DNA of 34,056 nucleotides from NCBI GenBank assembly GCA_017960545.1, contig JAGCYZ010000060.1, positions 1-34,056 of the forward strand, read 5' to 3'. The notes under the pieces were generated by a model, which was not told the origin of the DNA, ran no database searches, and saw only the letters and a program-made list of their open reading frames with translations. Each line of letters begins with the position of its first letter. Position 1 is the first letter of the stretch. Positions 22,498 through 30,286 of this stretch are shown in pieces. The stretch comes from Bacteroidales bacterium. Its GTDB lineage: Bacteria; Bacteroidota; Bacteroidia; Bacteroidales; UBA932. The position numbers and the translations under genes were made by a program.

Positions 22498-23016
22498 TTG
22501 TTAATAAAAGAAGACCAGATTTACAGCCGATATGCTGCCCGTTTGCTCGCAGTGTGCATGCGTTACACGGGTGAGCGGAGCGCCGCAGAGGATGTGCTCC
22601 ACGACTCTTTCATAAGCATATTCAAGAGTCTGGGACGCTTTGATTTCAGGGGGGAGAAGGCCTTGTACGCCTGGATGCGCAAGATTGCGGTGAACAAGAG
22701 CCTTGACTGGCTGCGGAGCCGGGCCCGGGATCCCATACCGCTGGATGACGGGCATATCCCGGACTATGCGGACGAAAGCGGGCCGGAGTCCGGGGATGTG
22801 GCCAAGGTCCCGATGGATGTACTCACAAAGATGATTGCCGAACTGCCGGAGGGATACAGGACAATATTCAACCTATTCTGCATAGAAGGCTGGTCACACG
22901 CACAGATAGCAAAGAAACTTGGAATAAAAGAGAATTCGTCAAGTTCACAGTATAACAGGGCAAGGGCCCGATTGGCAAAGAAAATAAAAGAATATCTCAA
23001 TGAACAGGAAAAATAA
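22498..23016 (+). CDS. ECF RNA polymerase sigma factor
   Basis: A 172-residue ECF sigma-70 family factor. Region 2 covers about residues 7-75 (YAARLLAVCMRYTGERSAAEDVLHDSF and ALYAWMRKIAVNKSLDWLRSR). Region 4 covers about 110-165 (LPEGYRTIFNLFCIEGWSHA, then QIAKKLGIKENSSSSQYNRAR). Helix-turn-helix and core-binding parts are intact. The start appears to be TTG at 22498: the frame has a stop at 22477-22479 and the first ATG is at residue 21, inside region 2. Only about 7 residues precede YSRYAARL, shorter than the usual 20 or so. It overlaps the next gene by 17 nt, the typical arrangement of a sigma factor and its membrane partner. Confidence 0.85.
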   Translation: MLIKEDQIYSRYAARLLAVCMRYTGERSAAEDVLHDSFISIFKSLGRFDFRGEKALYAWMRKIAVNKSLDWLRSRARDPIPLDDGHIPDYADESGPESGDVAKVPMDVLTKMIAELPEGYRTIFNLFCIEGWSHAQIAKKLGIKENSSSSQYNRARARLAKKIKEYLNEQEK

Positions 23017-24181
23017 CAGCACTTGGACCGATGAACTCCGTTCCGCATTCGAGAATGCGGAGATGAGTCCGTCCGAAGGCAGCTGGGAGCGTCTCCAGGC
23101 TGACCTTGGCAAGCGCCGCGCCGCAGCCTGGCTCCCGTACGCGGGCCTTGCGACGGCACTTGCGGCCGCCGTGCTGGGCGTCTTCCTGTTCACCAGGAAA
23201 GACACCCCGCAGGGCGTCACCGTAGTTGAGAACCCGCAAGGCAGCATCGTGGCCCAGATTCCGGAAACCACGCCAATGGCACCGGCAGATTCTCAACCGG
23301 ACCTTTACGAGCCACAGGAATCTCCCGCACCTGAGGCAGCCACTCCGCCAAAGGCGGAAGCCCCGTCACGCGTAATCCCAGCCGTGAAGGAAGAAGAAAC
23401 AACGCATCGTGAAGTAGTATCCATACAAGACGAGGCACCCCACCATCAAGAGATCTACGTGGAAGAAAGCGCTCCCGCACAGCAGGAAGCAGCCATCCAG
23501 GATATACCTTCACGGGAAGTCAATCCAACCGGCGAGTATCCCACCCAAGGACATCCCGTAACCCTTGAAAAGAAGAAAGAACGCAGGAAAGTAAGCGTCT
23601 CCTTTGCGGGTGGCGGTCTTGGAGGCAACCAGGGCGGAGCCTCATCCCCCATGGTGAACTATCCACCCACCGCCCTGATGACCAAAAGCGACGGCGAATA
23701 CATCTCCGACGGGCCCAAGAGAGTGATGGACATCTCCGAACTGATAGAGCACCAGGTGCCTGTCAAGATTGGCGTGAACCTGGACATTCCCATCGGCAAT
23801 AGACTGTACATCGGAAGCGGTGCGGAATATTTCTACCTGAGGTCCTCAGTAGCCGGAGAGAAGCAGATCCTGCACTGGCTCGGAGTACCACTTAACCTCA
23901 AATACCGCTTGATCCAGCGCCGCGCACTGGCGGCCGGGATTGGAGCCGGCGCCACTGCAGAAACCTGCCTCAACGCATCCCTGCTCGGGCGCGAATTCAA
24001 GGAAAGCGCCCAGTTCAGCGCAAGGCTGTTTGCGGACCTCCGCATTCCCCTCACTCCGGTTCTGAGCCTTTACGCCTGCCCTGAACTGTCTTACTACTTT
24101 ACACAAACCAACCTGCCAACTTACCGTTCCGGCAAGCCCCTGGCATTCGGGGTGACAGCCGGCCTGGCAATAGAACTGTAA
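23000..24181 (+). CDS. Membrane-anchored anti-sigma-like protein with C-terminal beta-barrel domain
   Basis: A 393-residue protein co-encoded with the ECF sigma factor. Residues 1-40 are a soluble cytoplasmic segment (WTDELRSAFENAEMSPSEGSWERLQ), likely to contact the sigma factor. Residues about 42-64 form a membrane helix (LPYAGLATALAAAVLGVFLF). Residues about 67-190 are a Pro/Glu/Ala-rich extracytoplasmic linker. Residues about 195-393 resemble an outer-membrane beta-barrel of the porin_family/OMP_b-brl type (VKIGVNLDIPIGNRLYIGSG, GVPLNLKYRLIQRRALAAG, ending in alternating hydrophobic strands LAFGVTAGLAIEL). An inner-membrane anchor joined to a barrel could span the envelope and pass a signal to the sigma factor; this is inference. 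The start at 23000 overlaps the sigma gene. Confidence 0.75.
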   Translation: MNRKNNSTWTDELRSAFENAEMSPSEGSWERLQADLGKRRAAAWLPYAGLATALAAAVLGVFLFTRKDTPQGVTVVENPQGSIVAQIPETTPMAPADSQPDLYEPQESPAPEAATPPKAEAPSRVIPAVKEEETTHREVVSIQDEAPHHQEIYVEESAPAQQEAAIQDIPSREVNPTGEYPTQGHPVTLEKKKERRKVSVSFAGGGLGGNQGGASSPMVNYPPTALMTKSDGEYISDGPKRVMDISELIEHQVPVKIGVNLDIPIGNRLYIGSGAEYFYLRSSVAGEKQILHWLGVPLNLKYRLIQRRALAAGIGAGATAETCLNASLLGREFKESAQFSARLFADLRIPLTPVLSLYACPELSYYFTQTNLPTYRSGKPLAFGVTAGLAIEL

Positions 24182-24191
24182 TACTGCCTAT

Positions 24192-24812
24192 ATGCGACTT
24201 TACAAATACATCATACTTTCTTTAATGGCTTTATCCGCGGTCTGCTGCACCCCGGATGCGAATCCCGTAGAGGTGGTTTGGAAAGGTGACCGCAAAGACG
24301 GAATCAATTCCCCAATCTCTTCCCAGCAGAAGACATTCCTTGATTTCTGCCTGAAGCACTTTGACCAGGACGGGGACGGCAGCCTCTCCTCCAAGGAACT
24401 GTATGCCGTAACGGTAATCAACTGCTCCGGCGAAGGCCTGACCGAAATGAACGGCCTGGGTAATTTCCCCAGCCTTGACACCCTCAGATGCGACCACAAC
24501 AACCTCAGGGAACTTGACCTGTCCAAGAACACCAAAATGCGTTTCCTTGACTGTTCTTATAATTACCTGGAGAAACTGGATATAAGCCTCACCAACATAT
24601 CCACCCTTTACTGCTACCCTATGACGGACGCTGCCGGCAACAACCTGTTGAAGTACCTCTTCATCTACCGCGGGCAAAACATAAACGGCGTGACAGACGG
24701 GCGTGACTCTTCCAAGGGAGGCAAGCGCATCCCTGACGAGACAACGATAGTATCCGTACCTACGTCCAAGGACGCAGATACGGATACCCAAAAGACTGAC
24801 CTGAACCCTTAG
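24192..24812 (+). CDS. EF-hand / leucine-rich-repeat-like lipoprotein
   Basis: A 206-residue exported protein. The signal peptide MRLYKYIILSLMALSAVC ends at Cys18/Cys19, a likely lipidation site. An EF-hand calcium loop covers 58-69 (DQDGDGSLSSKE). Short Bacteroidota-type leucine-rich repeats follow (LDTLRCDHNNLRELDLS, MRFLDCSYNYLEKLDIS, about 94-140), and a polar tail is rich in Asp, Lys and Thr. It follows the barrel gene after 10 nt, so it is probably a third component of the sigma operon, perhaps a calcium- or ligand-sensing surface partner. Its stop TAG shares four bases (24809-24812) with the stop of the convergent GH31 gene. No enzymatic function is suggested. Confidence 0.75.
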   Translation: MRLYKYIILSLMALSAVCCTPDANPVEVVWKGDRKDGINSPISSQQKTFLDFCLKHFDQDGDGSLSSKELYAVTVINCSGEGLTEMNGLGNFPSLDTLRCDHNNLRELDLSKNTKMRFLDCSYNYLEKLDISLTNISTLYCYPMTDAAGNNLLKYLFIYRGQNINGVTDGRDSSKGGKRIPDETTIVSVPTSKDADTDTQKTDLNP

Positions 24813-27109
24813 AGGCTCACTGTGACAGCCTTGCCGTTATAGTTTACGGTCTGTCCCTTCACGGTGTTTCCGTCTATGTACATAATACGGAAAGTGCGGT
24901 TCTGGAGCATTCCCGGGAACGAACCCTTGCGCGCGCCTATGGTGAGCTTGCGTCCCTTGAGGGTGAAATCTATGGTTGAATAGACTCCGTTCTCGTAGTT
25001 GTAGTTGTCGCCTTCGTCCTCGTACAGGGTGAAGTTGCCCTTAGGTCCCGCATAAACGCATATTACAAGGTCGTCCCAAGGCTTCTCCGATGTGTACTGC
25101 ACGTCAGGACCTATCGGAAGGATGGAGCCCTCGCGCACGAATACCGGGCAATGGTCTATAGAAGCGTCAACGGTAACATTGGCTCCACCGTTGTACAGTT
25201 TGTTTGTGGCAAAGTCATACCACTTGTTTCCTGCAGGAAGATACACTTCCATCTCCTTCTTTTCCGTCCAGTCCGGCGCCTCGTCGTACCAGGCACGCCT
25301 CTCCGGCATATACATAGCCTGGGTTACAGGGGCTACGAGCAGCGAACGGCCGAACATGAACTCGTCGTTCATATCCCATACGTTCTTGTCTGCGGCGTAA
25401 TCCATTATGAGGGCGCGCATAAAGCTGTCGTCATTGGAGGTTACCTGCCAGGAGGTGCTGTAGATATAAGGCATCAGCGCGTAGCGCATCTTGATGGTTT
25501 TCTCTATTGCGTCGTAAATAGGCTCTCCCTTCTTGCCGAACTCCCAGATCTCGCGGCGGGAGGTCTCTCCGTGGCTGCGCATCATAGGTGTGAAGAGACC
25601 GAACTGCAGCCAGCGGACATACAGCTCCTGGAAACCCGGGTTCTCGTGGCAGGTCTGCGCCGCTCCCCTCCTGTTGTATCCTCCGGGGAAGAATCCTCCG
25701 ATATCCGCATTGACGTGCGGGCTTCCGGTGAGGGTGAAATTGAGGCAGAGAGGAATCTGATGGCGGAAGTCGTCCCAGGTGGACTGGGTGTCGCCGCTCC
25801 AGGTGTTGGCGCCTATCCTCTGCTGTCCCATAAATGAAGAACGGGTGAGGATGAAGACGCGCTTGTCATTGGAGAGTGCGCGCTGGTGGTCATATACGCC
25901 TTCTGCAGTCATTATGGGGAAGAGGTTGCGTACGCTCCTGAACGAGCCCATCGCGGTCATCTGGTCGAAGTCTCCCTCGCGGTAGGTGTGGTCAGGGTCG
26001 GTAGAGTCCATCCACCAGGCGTCGATGCCCATATTGTAGAGGCGGAGGAGGTTGTCCCAGTAGATGTCACGGGCCTCTGCGCTGTAAACGTCATAGCACC
26101 TGACTCCGGATGGATAATCCCTGCGCGGAGGCCAGGATGAGAGACCGCTGGCAGGCCAGGTCTCGAACTCCAGCAGAAGGTCCTTTTCCTTGAGCTGGCG
26201 GTACGGTTTGGTCATCGGGCCGAAGGACTGCCAGATGGATATGGACATATGGGCGTTCATTGCGTGAACCTGGTCAACCATATCCTGGGGCCTGGGGAAC
26301 AGTTCGTTAAGGAACTCCATTGCGTTCCAGGTGTAGTTGGTCCCCCAATACTGCCAGTCCTGGATAATGCCGTCCAGGGGCACTCCGACGGCCCTGTAGC
26401 CCTTGACAACGTCAAGGAGTTCCTGCTGGCTCTTGTAACGCTCGCGGCTCTGATGGTAGCCGTATGTCCACAGAGGCATCATGGGAACGTGGCCGGTAAG
26501 TTCGCGTATGGAAGCGATCACTCCGTCCGCATTGCCGCCGTAGATGAAGTAGTAGTCAATGTCTTCAGCCACCTGTGAGGAAAGGCTCAGCAGGGTGCCG
26601 TCGTCCGCAATCTTGGTTGGGGAATAGTTGTCCCAGAATATTCCATAGCCCTTTATGGACTGGAAGAAGTTCTGGAAATCCTCCGTGTTGGACTGTATCA
26701 TTTCCCTGTTCTCTCCCCTGAGGGACATCTTTCCGTTCTGGATCATTCCCAGTCCGTAGATGGGTTCGTCAGGGTCCAGGGCCCAGCTCTGGCTGACCTC
26801 CCAGGCGCCCTTGTCAAGGCCTTCAGTGATAGCCTTGAAAGAGGATGCGCCCTCTGTCAGGAGAACCTTGCCCTTTGCATCCGTGAAAACGATTTTGCCG
26901 TCTGCACCAACGGTGGCCTTCACTTCAGGCTTGCTTACTTTGGCCTGGGGAGCCATCACCACGCTCACGCTTGGCTTGGTGCGGAATTTCCCGTCGGCAG
27001 ATTTCTGGATCCGGACTATCCTTGGGGAATAGTACGTAACCTTCACTTCCTGCGCAAAGCCGCTTGCGCAGAATAATCCCAGAAGCAGGGATACCAATAA
27101 CTTTTTCAT
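24809..27109 (-). CDS. GH31 family alpha-glycosidase
   Basis: A 766-residue exported glycoside hydrolase. The signal peptide is MKKLLVSLLLGLFCASGFA. An N-terminal galactose-mutarotase-like domain covers about 20-205 (IYGLGMIQNGKMSLRGEN), the (beta/alpha)8 catalytic domain about 206-560, and C-terminal beta domains the rest. PLWTYGYHQSRERYKSQQE is the family entry motif. The predicted nucleophile is D368 in WWMDSTDPD and the acid/base D440 in WSGDTQSTWD. The -4 pocket-like NADIGGFFPGG follows. It most resembles alpha-glucosidase/alpha-xylosidase members; the exact substrate is not predictable. It is the last gene of prfB-serB-GH31, 18 nt after serB. No SusC/SusD pair is present, so this is not a classical polysaccharide utilisation locus. 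Confidence 0.92.
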   Translation of the reverse strand: MKKLLVSLLLGLFCASGFAQEVKVTYYSPRIVRIQKSADGKFRTKPSVSVVMAPQAKVSKPEVKATVGADGKIVFTDAKGKVLLTEGASSFKAITEGLDKGAWEVSQSWALDPDEPIYGLGMIQNGKMSLRGENREMIQSNTEDFQNFFQSIKGYGIFWDNYSPTKIADDGTLLSLSSQVAEDIDYYFIYGGNADGVIASIRELTGHVPMMPLWTYGYHQSRERYKSQQELLDVVKGYRAVGVPLDGIIQDWQYWGTNYTWNAMEFLNELFPRPQDMVDQVHAMNAHMSISIWQSFGPMTKPYRQLKEKDLLLEFETWPASGLSSWPPRRDYPSGVRCYDVYSAEARDIYWDNLLRLYNMGIDAWWMDSTDPDHTYREGDFDQMTAMGSFRSVRNLFPIMTAEGVYDHQRALSNDKRVFILTRSSFMGQQRIGANTWSGDTQSTWDDFRHQIPLCLNFTLTGSPHVNADIGGFFPGGYNRRGAAQTCHENPGFQELYVRWLQFGLFTPMMRSHGETSRREIWEFGKKGEPIYDAIEKTIKMRYALMPYIYSTSWQVTSNDDSFMRALIMDYAADKNVWDMNDEFMFGRSLLVAPVTQAMYMPERRAWYDEAPDWTEKKEMEVYLPAGNKWYDFATNKLYNGGANVTVDASIDHCPVFVREGSILPIGPDVQYTSEKPWDDLVICVYAGPKGNFTLYEDEGDNYNYENGVYSTIDFTLKGRKLTIGARKGSFPGMLQNRTFRIMYIDGNTVKGQTVNYNGKAVTVSL

Positions 27110-27127
27110 AACTATGTGGTGTTGATG

Positions 27128-28351
27128 TTATCCTTCTATGCTGGAATCCTTGAGCCCAAGGAAATACAGCAGGCCGTCAAGGCCTATGGTGGAGATGGAC
27201 TGCCTTGCGGTAGCCATCACCTTTGGCTTGGCGTGGTATGCTATGCCCAGGCCGGCCAGGTTGAGCATAGGGAGGTCGTTGGCGCCGTCGCCTACGGCTA
27301 CGGCCTGCGCCAGGTCGATCCCTTCGAACTGGCACAGCAGGCGCAGGAGCTCGGCCTTGCGGCGGCCGTCCACTACTTCTCCCAGATACTTTCCGGTGAG
27401 TTTTCCGTCCTTTATCTCCAGGTCATTGGCATAGACGTAGTCGAAGCCGAATTTCTGCTGCAGGTATTTGCCGAAATAGGTAAATCCTCCCGACAGTATG
27501 GCGGTCTTGTAGCCCACCCTCTTTAGTATTGTCATCATCCTTTCGAGGCCCTCGTTGTAAGGAAGGTTTCGGGCGATGTCTTCCATAACGCTCTCGTCGA
27601 GGCCTTCGAGCAGGGCTACGCGGCGCGTGAAGCTCTCGGTGAAGTCAATCTCGCCGCGCATGGCGCTGGCGGTGATCTCCTTCACCTGGTCGCCCACGCC
27701 GGCGCGCGCCGCCAGCTCATCTATGCACTCCGTGCCGATGAGCGTGGAATCCATATCGAAGCAGATGAGCCTGCGCGCGCGGCGGAACAGGTCGTCCTTC
27801 TGGAAGGAGAAATCCAGGCCTCCGCGGCCCGAAACTGCCAGCAGGTCCGCCTGCACCGCGTGCCTCTCATCTGAGGAAAGCATTCCGCGGATGGAGAACT
27901 CTATGGCGGATTTTGCGGTATTGGCATCTACCTCCAGGGCCATTCGGCCCGTGAGGCGCTTGATAGCGTCAATGTTGAGCCCGTGACGGAAGATCACGTT
28001 GGAGACGTCAGCAATCTGGCGGGCGCTGATGGTACGTCCCAGCAGGGTGATGATGTAGCGGTTCTTGCCCTGACGCGCCACCCAGGCGTTGTAATCGTCC
28101 ACAGGGATGAGGGTGAAACGTATCTGCTCTCCCAACTCCGACGCCTTGAACAGCAGGTCCTTCATAATGAATCCGGACTTGTCCTTGGTGGACCTGAAGA
28201 GGATTCCCAGGGTGAGGGACTGGTGGATGTTTGCCTGGCCTATATCCAGGATAAATGCATCATAACGGGCAAGTATCTCCGTGAATGAGGTTGTAAGGCC
28301 CGGCTTGTCCACGCCGAATATGTTAACTTGTACTATCTCTATGTCTTCCAT
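27128..28351 (-). CDS. serB: Phosphoserine phosphatase with ACT domains
   Basis: Hydrolyses O-phosphoserine to serine, the last step of serine synthesis. The product is 407 residues. Two ACT-like regions (about 1-80 and 95-180; IVQVNIFGVDKPGLT, YIITLLGRTISARQ) probably bind amino acids for feedback. The HAD phosphatase domain (about 190-400) has the nucleophile motif CFDMDSTLI (D199), AILSGGFTYF and VGDGANDLPML. Long ACT-HAD fusions are standard in Bacteroidota. A TTG two codons upstream (28357) would overlap the prfB stop, but the ATG at 28351, 2 nt after that stop, is the more likely start. It is co-transcribed with prfB. Confidence 0.94.
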   Translation of the reverse strand: MEDIEIVQVNIFGVDKPGLTTSFTEILARYDAFILDIGQANIHQSLTLGILFRSTKDKSGFIMKDLLFKASELGEQIRFTLIPVDDYNAWVARQGKNRYIITLLGRTISARQIADVSNVIFRHGLNIDAIKRLTGRMALEVDANTAKSAIEFSIRGMLSSDERHAVQADLLAVSGRGGLDFSFQKDDLFRRARRLICFDMDSTLIGTECIDELAARAGVGDQVKEITASAMRGEIDFTESFTRRVALLEGLDESVMEDIARNLPYNEGLERMMTILKRVGYKTAILSGGFTYFGKYLQQKFGFDYVYANDLEIKDGKLTGKYLGEVVDGRRKAELLRLLCQFEGIDLAQAVAVGDGANDLPMLNLAGLGIAYHAKPKVMATARQSISTIGLDGLLYFLGLKDSSIEG

Positions 28352-28353
28352 TG

Positions 28354-29421
28354 TCAATTCTTCATCAAAAAATCTTTCATTACGGCATTCAGGTCTCCGT
28401 CAAGGACGCCCTGGGTGTCAGCAGTCTCCCATCCTGTGCGCAAGTCCTTGACCATCTTGTACGGATGCAGAACGTAGGAACGGATCTGGCTGCCCCACTC
28501 GATCTTCTTCTTCTGGCCTTCCAGTTCCGCCTGCTTTTCCTGGCGTTTCTTGAGTTCTATGTCATACAGGCGGGATTTGAGGATGCGCAGCGCGTTGGCA
28601 CGGTTGTCCTGCTGGCTGCGGGTTTCCGTATTCTCGACGGTGATTCCCGTTGGGATGTGGCGCACGCGAACGCCCGTTTCCACCTTGTTCACGTTCTGGC
28701 CGCCGTGGCCGCCGGAACGGAAAGTGTCCCACTCGATGTCCCCGGGATTGATCTCTATGTTGATTGTCTCATCCACAAGGGGATAAACGAATACGGAAGA
28801 GAAAGTTGTCTGGCGCTTGCCCTGCGCATTGAAGGGCGATATGCGCACCAGGCGGTGCACGCCGGATTCCGCCTTGAGGTATCCGTATGCGAAGTCTCCC
28901 TCGAATTCTATGGTGCAGGACTTGATTCCGGCCTCGTCGCCTTCTACAAGTTCCGTTGTGGTCATCTTGTAATTGTTGCGCTCGCCCCAGCGGATGTACA
29001 TCCGCATAAGCATCGCGCTCCAGTCGTTGGCCTCGGTGCCGCCGGCGCCGGAGTTGATGGTGAGCACCGCTCCCAGACGGTCGCCTTCGGCCCCGAGCAT
29101 ATTCTTGAGTTCCAGATCCTCCACCTCTGACTGGGCAACCAGGAACTGCTTGTCGATGTCCTCCCCTTCCGGGTCAAGTTCCGCAAGCACCTCAAGGTCT
29201 TCCACGGCACTTTTGGCCGCATTGAAGGCGTTGATCCACAGCTTGAGCGAACTGATCTGCTTGAGGACGCCTTCCGCGGCCTTGGGGTCGTCCCAGAAAT
29301 CCGCCGCCTGGGTACGCCGCTCCAAGTCCGATGCCTGCTCCTCCTTTCCAGCTATCCCAAGGCAGCTGAAAAGGGTGTCCAGGCGGGACCTCAAATCTTT
29401 GATTTGCTCCAGAATTACCAT
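28354..29421 (-). CDS. prfB: Peptide chain release factor 2
   Basis: Releases nascent chains at UAA and UGA. The 355-residue protein has the SPF tripeptide (195-197, RISPFNAQGKRQTTFSS), which reads the stop codon, and the catalytic GGQ at 240-242 (SGGHGGQNVNK). The gene is continuous: where many bacteria carry the programmed +1 shift (CTT TGA C), this sequence reads CTT GGG ATA in frame. An ATG at 29451 is in frame, but the promoter box at 29429-29436 lies between the two candidates, so the start is 29421 (MVILEQIKDL). The mRNA would then be nearly leaderless. It is the first gene of prfB-serB-GH31 and divergent from murI. Confidence 0.95.
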   Translation of the reverse strand: MVILEQIKDLRSRLDTLFSCLGIAGKEEQASDLERRTQAADFWDDPKAAEGVLKQISSLKLWINAFNAAKSAVEDLEVLAELDPEGEDIDKQFLVAQSEVEDLELKNMLGAEGDRLGAVLTINSGAGGTEANDWSAMLMRMYIRWGERNNYKMTTTELVEGDEAGIKSCTIEFEGDFAYGYLKAESGVHRLVRISPFNAQGKRQTTFSSVFVYPLVDETINIEINPGDIEWDTFRSGGHGGQNVNKVETGVRVRHIPTGITVENTETRSQQDNRANALRILKSRLYDIELKKRQEKQAELEGQKKKIEWGSQIRSYVLHPYKMVKDLRTGWETADTQGVLDGDLNAVMKDFLMKN

Positions 29422-29428
29422 ATTAGTA

Positions 29429-29436
29429 CAAATATA
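29429..29436 (-). promoter_or_regulatory. -7 promoter box of prfB
   Basis: The minus strand reads TATATTTG, an exact TAnnTTTG match, ending 7 nt before the prfB ATG at 29421. The predicted 5' leader is about 4 nt. Confidence 0.6.
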
Positions 29437-29458
29437 AGAAAAATAGGGCAAGTTTTTG

Positions 29459-29466
29459 TATCTTTG
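29459..29466 (+). promoter_or_regulatory. -7 promoter box of murI
   Basis: TATCTTTG is an exact TAnnTTTG match, ending 7 nt before the murI ATG at 29474. The predicted leader is about 4 nt. The geometry mirrors that of prfB on the other strand. Confidence 0.6.
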
Positions 29467-29473
29467 TTACTGT

Positions 29474-30286
29474 ATGGCCACAATAGGTATCTTTGATTCC
29501 GGTATAGGAGGCCTCTCGGTTCTCAGGGAGGTCCGCAAGCTCCTGCCTTCAGAGGATTATATCTATTTCTCGGACAACGCTTACTGCCCTTACGGCCAAA
29601 AAGACGCTTCTCTGATAATAGACCGCGCCAGGGAAATCTCAGACTTCCTGCTCTTCAAGGGAGCCGATGTCATTGTGGTGGCCTGCAACACGGCCACCGG
29701 CGCCGCCATCGCCACCCTCCGTGCGGAGTATTCTTCCCCTGACGAGCGCGTGGAATTCATCTCCCAGGGGCGCAGGGACCACGTCAAGTTCGTTGGAATG
29801 GAACCCGCGATAAAGCCTGCGGCGCAGCTCACCCGCAGCGGAGTGGTGGGTGTGCTGGCTACGGCAGGCACCCTGTCGGCCGGGAAATACAACAACACCA
29901 AGGGCAGCCTTCCGGGCTCGGTAACCTTCGTGGAGCACGTGGGAGAAGGATTCGTGGAGCAGGTGGAGAGCCTGGACTGGACTTCGGACCACGCCCGCTG
30001 CGTGGTGGAAGCCAGCCTCAGGCCGCTTCTGGACAAGGGGGCGGACTGCATAGTGCTTGGATGCACCCACTATCCGTTCCTGGCTGGCCTCATACAGGAC
30101 ATCGCCGGGCCGGATGTCAAGGTGATAGACTCAGCGCCCGCAATTGCAAAGCAACTCCTCAAGGTGATCAAGGAGGAAAAGATACCTTTCGGAGAAGACG
30201 GCGGCGGCAGCGGGAAGGTTTCCCTTTACGCCTCCGGCGACAAGGGCCCCCTCCTGAAAACCTTCGAGTTTATTAGCGGATCCTAA
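29474..30286 (+). CDS. murI: Glutamate racemase
   Basis: Interconverts L- and D-glutamate, supplying D-Glu for peptidoglycan. The 270-residue protein has IGIFDSGIGGLSVLREV at 4-20 and the two catalytic cysteines Cys71 (VVACNTATGA) and Cys197 (VLGCTHYPFL). FVGMEPAIKPAA at 107-118 is preceded by about 16 residues (near 87-104, SSPDERVEFISQGRRDHVK) that most racemases lack. A non-ATG start at 29456 is excluded by the promoter box at 29459-29466. The gene ends sharing four bases with the convergent NamZ-like gene. Confidence 0.95.
   Translation: MATIGIFDSGIGGLSVLREVRKLLPSEDYIYFSDNAYCPYGQKDASLIIDRAREISDFLLFKGADVIVVACNTATGAAIATLRAEYSSPDERVEFISQGRRDHVKFVGMEPAIKPAAQLTRSGVVGVLATAGTLSAGKYNNTKGSLPGSVTFVEHVGEGFVEQVESLDWTSDHARCVVEASLRPLLDKGADCIVLGCTHYPFLAGLIQDIAGPDVKVIDSAPAIAKQLLKVIKEEKIPFGEDGGGSGKVSLYASGDKGPLLKTFEFISGS

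Noticed and set aside
24809..28351. GH31 gene as part of a polysaccharide utilisation locus
   Set aside because: No SusC/SusD-type genes, regulator or other hydrolases are adjacent. It follows prfB and serB as a simple operon tail gene.
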